In this document: positions 57,783 to 64,000 of the stretch, piece by piece | How the letters are laid out: each line of letters opens with the position of its first letter | Position numbering within the stretch: position 1 is the first letter of the stretch | Assembly: GCA_944990035.1 (NCBI GenBank) | Contig: CALYLX010000142.1 | Location: forward strand, 1-64,000 | Direction of reading: 5' to 3' | Origin: Clitopilus passeckerianus | Lineage: Eukaryota > Basidiomycota > Agaricomycetes > Agaricales > Entolomataceae | DNA: 64,000 nucleotides | Made by a program: the position numbers and the translations under genes | The notes under the pieces: model-generated | Databases searched by the model: none | The model's input: the letters and a program-made list of their open reading frames with translations, nothing else | Told to the model about the DNA's origin: nothing

Positions 57783-59687
57783 CTACGACATATGTGAACG
57801 AATTTCCAGCTTTGTCTGGGCTAATACACTAGAATCATGTTCTTTTGTGATAAGTTTCTCATGGCGACCCTTACGCAGGATTGACCGAAGCCTTGTATCT
57901 GGGAACTCAGCTGTACCTTCCTTCCCACCCCAATCGAAATCAAGTAAGAGAAGCCTCTGGTCATGCACAATGAAGTTCGGGAGGCGAAGTTCGCCATGAA
58001 CGTAGCCATCCGCATGGATCCTTTCAACCATTTGGTCCATTTGCGTCACCAGTCTTCTCCACATTGCGAAAAGGAACGGTGAGCTGGTGACATAGCATGC
58101 CGAAGGAAAGTACTCCATCGCAACCCCAATCAAGCCGCCTGCGAGCTGCTCGAAAGCAAGTAATTTTGGCGCAAATTCCAGTCCAGCGCAGTGCTGGTGA
58201 AGCTTTTCCCCCCCCATATTTTCTCGTGAAATTCACGAGAATCCTCTGCGGATCCGGGGAAGGCGTAGTGGCCACGTAGACGAGGCGCCCTTCCACGCCG
58301 TCGCCGAGACTTTTGACTATTTGAAACCTGAGTGGCTCCGCCTCTTCTTTATCGCCATTTGAAACTCGACGCAGCGCCTGGATATTTGGAAAGCGCCTTC
58401 GACTCTGAGGGATTGCCGGCAGTGGTGATGCAGTAAACGCAGCCGCATCCTGTTTGATGTCATCTAGGAGGATTTGGGCCGCGCCAAATGCAGCATAGAG
58501 TGGAACTCTATTCTGCAGTGCACTGTCGTTACATGGGAACGAAGGGGTGATAGGAAGGCATCGGACTTGGGAATCGACCATGATCAAGCCATGGAATGAG
58601 ATCGAGACCCCTGATATGGTTCAGTGAATCGTTTTTTCCGGAAAGACAAGGCTATCTCACCTCTCATGATGATGCCGAGACATGGTTGGCGCCATCCACG
58701 GGCTACGTTTTCTGCTGAAGCGAGAGCTAGTCGGAGAAAATAACCTGCTAGCTGAGGCTCGGCCATGCTTACCTGACGCCCGAACCCGACGGCAAGCATC
58801 GGACCTCCGTGTGCAACAAGGATATGCCCATCGGAGGTGAAGGAAGGTCCGTCTCTCAGGCCGTGCTTGAACGACTGAAGCCCCGGAGGTAAAAGGATTT
58901 TGAGTAAGAGGTCCTGTGCTTCATTTTGCTTGACCTTCTCAAGCTCAATTGCGCACATTTCTTCAACGAGCTCGTCCACATGCGCTTTGAGTTCTGCATC
59001 GAATTCCTTTGTTTGCTTTACTGCGTTTGCCACATTATCCCAGAAGCGACCAAACCCCCTATACAGAAGCGGAAGTGGTGGGATATCCATGTCTGGTTGC
59101 AGACAGTCGTCTAATATCCTTTCTTCTTTACTGTTCTGCAAGTTTCGGTATATCGAGGCTTTGTTGAGTTCGCTGGGCGCCGTGAGTGCCAACTTCCGTG
59201 TCTTAGCGGTGTGAATATATTCGCAGTCATCCTCCAGCTTTCGCTTTCCAAGTGCGGCTGTCAGATATGGTTAGGAACAAGACAAACTGAGGAGTATTCA
59301 CAGCTTACGTAGAAACCGAGTGTCACTAGCTTCGGGCAACTGCACAAGTAATGTTTCCCCCCCGTCGAGTTCGAGTGTGTCCACCTCGGTTCCACCAGCG
59401 ATAACTTCGACGGCCTTCGTAGAATCAAGGAGGTTAACCTCAGCGAGAAACTCTTCTACTCGTTGCGGGTCTGCATCGGATAAAAGCTTCTTCCCCGTAC
59501 ACTTCCATACTCGAAGACTGGGGGTGGAGATGTTTTGTAGATCCAGCAAGTAGTCCTTTTTAACCGCCGTCTTTAGATCCGCGATGTAGTTCGCTTGCGC
59601 TAAAAAGGCGGAAGGCTGCCCAACAGGCGTCTTGTCGCTCCTAATGAGAAGATACCAAACGTCCATAATGTGGTCATGGTGAACCAT
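57783..59687 (-). CDS. Crinkler-type protein with kinase-like C-terminal domain (frameshifted)
   Basis: Three exons (59687-59309, 59257-58661, 58610-57783). The N-terminus (from MDVWYLLIRS at 59666 or the Met at 59687) matches the Crinkler domain: a ubiquitin-like fold with LAQANYIADLKTAVKKDY, SLRVWKCTGKKL and LDGGETLLVQLPE. A linker and helical region follow, then a protein-kinase-like domain: LVYVATTPSPDPQRILVNFT, LLAFEQLAGGLIGVAMEYF, GYVHGELRLPNFIV and LLLLDFDWGG. The catalytic loop has HGE where kinases have HGD or HRD. A run of eight G on the minus strand (58208-58215 on plus) shifts the frame by one: total exon length is one base over a multiple of three, and removing the shift makes the rest read on. 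That could be a Nanopore homopolymer error or a true lesion. Known Crinkler proteins with kinase domains occur in oomycetes and some fungi, as effectors or immunity proteins. Confidence 0.8.
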
Positions 59688-60309
59688 CTTGCTTGATGTC
59701 GGGTCTCACACACACATCGCTGTGACAATGATGAGGCTCGTTGGTATCAAAGCAAGAGAGCCTACTGGTTCCGCAAACCAGCAATACAACCGGGATAAAA
59801 ACCACTTGGGGAGCTTCACCAGATTGTGTTTCAAGCACCACGCTACTTCGGCTGATTTGAATTTATCTGATATTCGTGATGTGTGGGCTACGTCGCTCAC
59901 CGCGCGTACTTGCTGCCAGCCACGATGAGCGCGAGTACTGGCTCATTTCCGGGCGATATTTGAAGGGATTTGTAGGAATTACCTAAATGCTGACACCAAA
60001 AGGGGATTTCAACCTTCATACCTGGAAATGAACGCCCTTGGTGTCCAGAAATCAATCACTGTTCGTTTCGCATCGTGTATACAACAGCGAAATTGGCCAA
60101 CTTGAATGATTTTGAATTTACACAGGCCGACGCCGCCATGTTCAGAAGTATTATGCCAGTAGAGTCAAGCCACATTATCTATTTCTACGGGATTCGCTCA
60201 CAGGAAAGTAGAGTACAATATATTGGGCTCAGCAAGCCTATGTGGTATCAATAGAGTAGCTATATTTAGGCGGAAAGCACTCATTATCGTACGTAGATAG
60301 GAATTATAA
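59688..60309. other. 5' flank of the Crinkler gene
   Basis: A minus-strand frame at 59706-59900 has a hydrophobic end but no support. No TATA box found. Confidence 0.45.
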
Positions 60310-62160
60310 TATGTTTTATTACAAGCCCGTAACCTCAGTCCTACTCGACGAAACCTTTCCAGGGAGACGAATGGTAATGCTACGGGACACGCCCACACGT
60401 CCATCGACTCCCAACGATCATGGATCGTATCCCACCCCAACATCTCATAATCCACTGTCCTCTCGACCTCATCCCACCCAGCCTGGCCACATCCATTACC
60501 TGAGCCCTACAACATGTCCAGCCGGCCCTTGGAGTCCGAATGATCCCCTGGCTGCTTAGGGGAGGTCCTTAACGCCGTGGAGCAAATTTGGGGATTACGG
60601 GCTGGCGTGGAGTGGAGTGGAGGATGAGGACGAGGATACGGTTGTCACAGATCTAATGGAAAGAATGGTGTCCTCGACCAAGAACCTCAGGGATGAGCCA
60701 AGCTCGAACTCCCGATCTGCCGTCTAGCTGTGGGGTTGGTTGTGGACAGAAAGGTCGATGGTAGAAACACGGGGGAGAGGTTCCGTTGATATGGTATTCC
60801 CGGTGACATTGACGCGATGACGTTCTTCCTAAAAACGAGGGCGAAGGCGAAAGAGGGGGAGGGGGGGGGAATAGGTGGTGGTTGCATACAGTAGGTCCTC
60901 CTCCATAAAAGAGGTCTCCACTCCAGGTCGGATGTGTTCAATGCACGACAGTACCCTCAGCACCAAACCCCGCTATAGGGTCCCTGCGATGCGTCCACCC
61001 ACCTCACAGACTCTGAATGACCCCGTAGCTGGTCAGACGACGTTCTTGATATCGAGGATCAAGATTTACGAATTTCGTATTTTGAGTCTTGTTGACAACG
61101 GCACAGCCACGCAGACGAGAATAGGGATGGGGTGGGATAGCGTAGGATGTGGGTTTGTGAATGGACTGCCAGTGTTGGTGAAGGTGCGCCTGTACCCGGG
61201 AGGAACGGAGAGGACATACCGATATGTCCATCGACTCCAAATAGCCCTATCTCATCATCGGCTTCCTCAACATTATCCCATCCGCCCTCACCACCTCCAC
61301 CATCCGCCTCCCTCCAACATCCCCGGCCGTCTCCCAAGGCCTAGCTGCACCCGTAGCTCCTCAGACCAGCCACCTGACGTTGTAAACCAAGCTTTAAGAA
61401 AATTTCGAATTTCCTGCCATACCGGCACATGAGGAGGAGAGATGAAAGATGAGATGGGAGGATGGGTTATTCTCGACCAAGAACCTCAGGGTTGGGCGGC
61501 GGTGTCGCTGCTGCTGCTGGAGGAGGAGTAGGTGGTGGTGTGGGAGGGAGGCAGCAGATGCAATGGGTGGAATGGTGTTCTCGACCAAGAACCGCGGGGA
61601 GGAGCTAAGCTCGAACTCCACAATCCTCCATCTCGTTGTCGTTTTCCTGGCCTCCTCGTCGGTGGTCCCCCATGTAGTGTAGGATGGAGGTCGGTTGAGG
61701 CGCCGTAGACGTTGATCTTTTTGACGCCTTTCACACTAAGGTCCTTCCCAAGAAGAGGAAGATGAATATAGATGGTAGTTGCTCCAATGGGTGAGGTATA
61801 GCAGGTCCTCGATAAGGTTCCAAACTTCGACAGAACCCTCTGCACCCAAAAGCTCCCCAATCCAGCTTATTCCTCCACGGTCTCCCAGCAATGACCACCT
61901 AGATAGTACACCAAACTCCGTCCTTGTAGCATTTGCGCTTTGGTTGACGAAATCTGTCCACCCGGAGCGGGAGGCCGACGTCATCCAACGAGAGAGTTAG
62001 AAGGTGGTGACGTCATAGTCGTTGCACCGATGATGAAGAGTTTCAAAAAGCTCAGAGGGAATGTTTGCCACTGCTTGCCGAAAACATTTCTTCTCCAGAC
62101 CACGTGATCGAAACGCGTCGCGTCCACAACCGAAACGTACCAGGGTTGTCAGTGGGTTGA
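60310..62160. repeat. Degenerate repeat block R1-R3, copy 3
   Basis: Shared phrases at 60555, 61030 and 61358 (TGCTCAG..GGTCCT type) and 60675, 61473 and 61580 (CTCGACCAAGAACC, followed by GAGCTAAGCTCGAACTCC at about 61600). It ends with the R3 core at 62100-62123. No intact gene. Confidence 0.65.
62100..62123. repeat. R3 core motif, copy 3
   Basis: CCACGTGATCGAAACGCG.. identical to copy 1 over the core; also shares CACTGCTTGCC and GAGTTTCAAAA upstream with copy 1. Confidence 0.75.
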
Positions 62161-62263
62161 CACTTTGGGGCAGTCTAGTGCCTCAGTGCCCATACCGAAT
62201 GTCAACCGTCTTGACAACCAAATAGACGCAGACCACAGACTATACCAACAGTCAACCAGTACG

Positions 62264-62950
62264 TTGGCCTGAGTCGGTCCAGTGTCCCCTCCGTCCTCCG
62301 CTACCTGTCCGCAGGTACCAATCTCAGTGCCTTGCCAGGAGTATATTTCTTCTGCAAGCTATAAAAATCAGTACTCCAACTACCAGAACCATAAACTCAA
62401 GTTCCCCCCCAATCCCACCTCACCAACCCCAGACGATTTGAATTTAAATTTTCGTTCAAGTGAGTTCCATACAAATCTCTTCAACATAGCCATCGAATAC
62501 CAACTTGACAAATTATCCCTATCCAAAAAAAAAGCCCATATCCTCGGAAGCCACAGCCAAGATCGCCGGCTCAGAAGAAGGCTACCCTCTTCTCAACAGC
62601 CACGGCCAGAGCCAAAGCGACCTATTCCAGTACCACATCCCACCCACCCAGTCGATAACGTCGCATTCGGAAATGGGAAACAAGTCCACAACCAGACGGA
62701 CTGGCTCACAGCTGAAGCCGGTGCCCGCGCAGGCAGCTACGTCGGACTCGACGCCTCCCACTCATTTGGTCGCAGCGGAGGACGAGCATTCGAGGGTGAA
62801 GTTGGGTCTTTGGTCTATCTACTGGCGCTGGGGTTCAGAATGGGAGCGCAAAGCCGAAGCTTGCGGGCTGTGGGATTAGTGTGGGGGAGGGAGATTGGGG
62901 TTACGATTTTTGATAGTGAATTCACGTTCAAGTTCTGGGGATCGGGTAGT
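62264..62950 (+). pseudogene. Broken paralogue of the 54408-54842 gene with its promoter
   Basis: The promoter (62264-62480, TATA at 62360) and coding region match 54124-54842. The start codon is changed to ATA after an A-rich run near 62525, and at least two frameshifts split the reading: SSEATAKIAGSEEGY is in one frame, QTDWLTAEAGARAGSYVGLD in another, and the C-terminal strand (FDSEFTFKFW) in a third. No single protein can be made. Confidence 0.8.
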
Positions 62951-63373
62951 TCGGGTTTATAGGCTTTCGCGATTCAATTTCATCTATGGGGGTTTCGGGT
63001 ATGGAAGTTCTAATCAGAGTATGGCCGAACTCTTAAGAACCAAGTGCTAACGCTCTTTTTTGACTTCGATCAGGTAGAGGTAGAGTCCTTCGTAACCTCA
63101 ATTAGGGACATAAACCTGAACGATGGGGACGCTAATCGTAATAAGAGACCTATAGGATTGGTGTAATTATAGACGTCAGGGGTATTGGTACCCAGCGTTC
63201 AATACTGACAAGACTTGATAGGTGCTCAGGCAGCAAGTGGTCTTGGGTGTGAATACAGATTAAGTATGGCAAGGTGCCCGGGACCTTGTCGTTCTGGAGA
63301 GAGAAATCCTCCTCTCGACATCCGCAGACCTAGGTGCGGCGTTTGCATTTACGAGTCTATGTGAGTAGGTACG
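62951..63373. other. No gene seen
   Basis: Spacer; the last part may be further decayed kinase sequence belonging to the next relic. Confidence 0.45.
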
Positions 63374-63560
63374 TTGCACAGCGACCTGCGCCTCCCGGAC
63401 TTCATGCTTGACGAGGAGGGGGAGAGACTTCGGCTTCTGTTGATTGATTTTGATTGGGGTGGGGAGGAAGCGTAGGCGGAGTTCCCGGATGGGAGTTTGA
63501 GGTCGATTTTAAGGAAGGGAAGGCATGAGAGGTTTATCATGTAGGGAGTTGGAGAGGACG
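63374..63560 (+). pseudogene. Relic of a Crinkler-type kinase domain
   Basis: Plus-strand reading HSDLRLPDFML, LRLLLIDFDWGGEE, then an in-frame TAG at 63473, AEFPDGSLRSILRKGRHERF and a second TAG at 63542. It aligns with HGELRLPNFIV, LLLLDFDWGG and SILRKGRHEKL of the minus-strand gene at 57783-59687. Only the catalytic and C-terminal part survives, in inverted orientation. Confidence 0.8.
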
Positions 63561-63799
63561 AGGGAGGAGGTGAGGGCGTATCTGGTGTAAAGTAAATTGG
63601 ATATACTTCTATAGGCAAAAGCTGATGCGTTAGTGGGAAAGGGACAAAGGCATGGGCGACACTGCTAAAATACGAAACAAACGTAGATAATACATAAAGA
63701 GAATTGAAATCAATTAAATGCTTTACAAGAATACAGCAAATCCAGGGTATAGCTAACCGTACCGTCCTCAGTGACAGTGATGTATCCATATCGGAGACC
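63561..63799. other. Spacer before the window-edge gene
   Basis: No feature seen; the 3' flank of the minus-strand gene that follows. Confidence 0.45.
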
Positions 63800-64000
63800 T
63801 CAGTCGTACGTTTGCCAGGCAGTAGCTTTAATCAATGCCTCCACTTCCTTGGATCGGATCTTGAACATACATGAGTAGGGTTCAGGCGTGCTATTGGCCC
63901 GTCAACGTCAGTATATGTTCCGATAACGATAGCGTTTAGATGTAATCCTCACTTGATCAAGCCAGTGCGATACTTATGTGTCAGAGGAATCTCTTTCCCA
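63800..64000 (-). CDS. C-terminal end of an unidentified gene, cut by window
   Basis: Two exons are visible. The penultimate (64000-63953) reads GKEIPLTHKYRTGLI and the last (63890-63800) NTPEPYSCMFKIRSKEVEAL then IKATAWQTYD and stop, joined across a 62-base intron (GTGAGG..TAG) in phase. Good splice sites and sensible protein support a real gene that continues beyond the window. Family not recognised from this end. Confidence 0.6.

Overview
The window is the left end of a fungal chromosome, most likely from a mushroom-forming basidiomycete (Agaricomycetes). It opens with a Nanopore adapter and barcode, then a telomere array of CCCTAAA units running inward, then subtelomeric sequence. The basidiomycete call rests on many short introns (about 50-80 bases), a DUF6593-type protein, a ubiquitin-like/zinc-ribbon protein, a GCM-like transposon-derived protein and a Crinkler-type kinase. 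No tRNA, rRNA or bacterial-style operon was seen. Exon junctions were placed by eye from GT-AG signals, phase and protein similarity.

Layout. 1-59 is adapter; 60-183 is telomere; 184-4665 has no supported gene. 4.7-17.2 kb is the most ordinary part: a hypothetical protein, a plasma-membrane Na+/H+ antiporter (nine exons), the cullin subunit Apc2 of the anaphase-promoting complex, a small divergent gene sharing its promoter region, and a secreted phosphoglycerate-mutase-fold protein that has lost its catalytic residues. 17-22 kb is decayed repeat DNA.

22.5-33.2 kb holds the most unusual content: a direct segmental duplication carrying two paralogous secreted-protein genes. Each has a signal peptide followed by a tandem series of 54- or 57-base phase-0 exons, one exon per repeat unit (consensus ICRDDDHDKDCYWKNGKK). 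One paralogue has 8 CYWK-bearing exons and a short tail; the other has 13 plus a 90-residue His/Asp/Gly/Lys-rich tail. This is my best candidate for an undescribed system: a multi-copy secreted peptide precursor or metal-binding protein that evolves by exon amplification.

34.8-48.3 kb mixes small genes (DUF6593 protein, hypothetical proteins, a GCM-like relic, two secreted proteins, one of them a beta-trefoil fused to a Cys-rich knottin-like tail, a GH25 lysozyme, a ubiquitin-like protein and an MIT-like protein) with transposon-like debris.

48.5-62.2 kb contains three copies of a degenerate repeat block separated by islands of genes: a D-Ala-D-Ala-ligase-like ATP-grasp enzyme, a small protein with a decayed paralogue near 62.5 kb, and a Crinkler-type protein with a kinase-like domain and a one-base frameshift. 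A relic of that kinase lies on the opposite strand at 63.4 kb. The right edge cuts a minus-strand gene. Secreted proteins, Crinkler, duplications, pseudogenes and dispersed repeats together are typical of a fast-evolving subtelomere.
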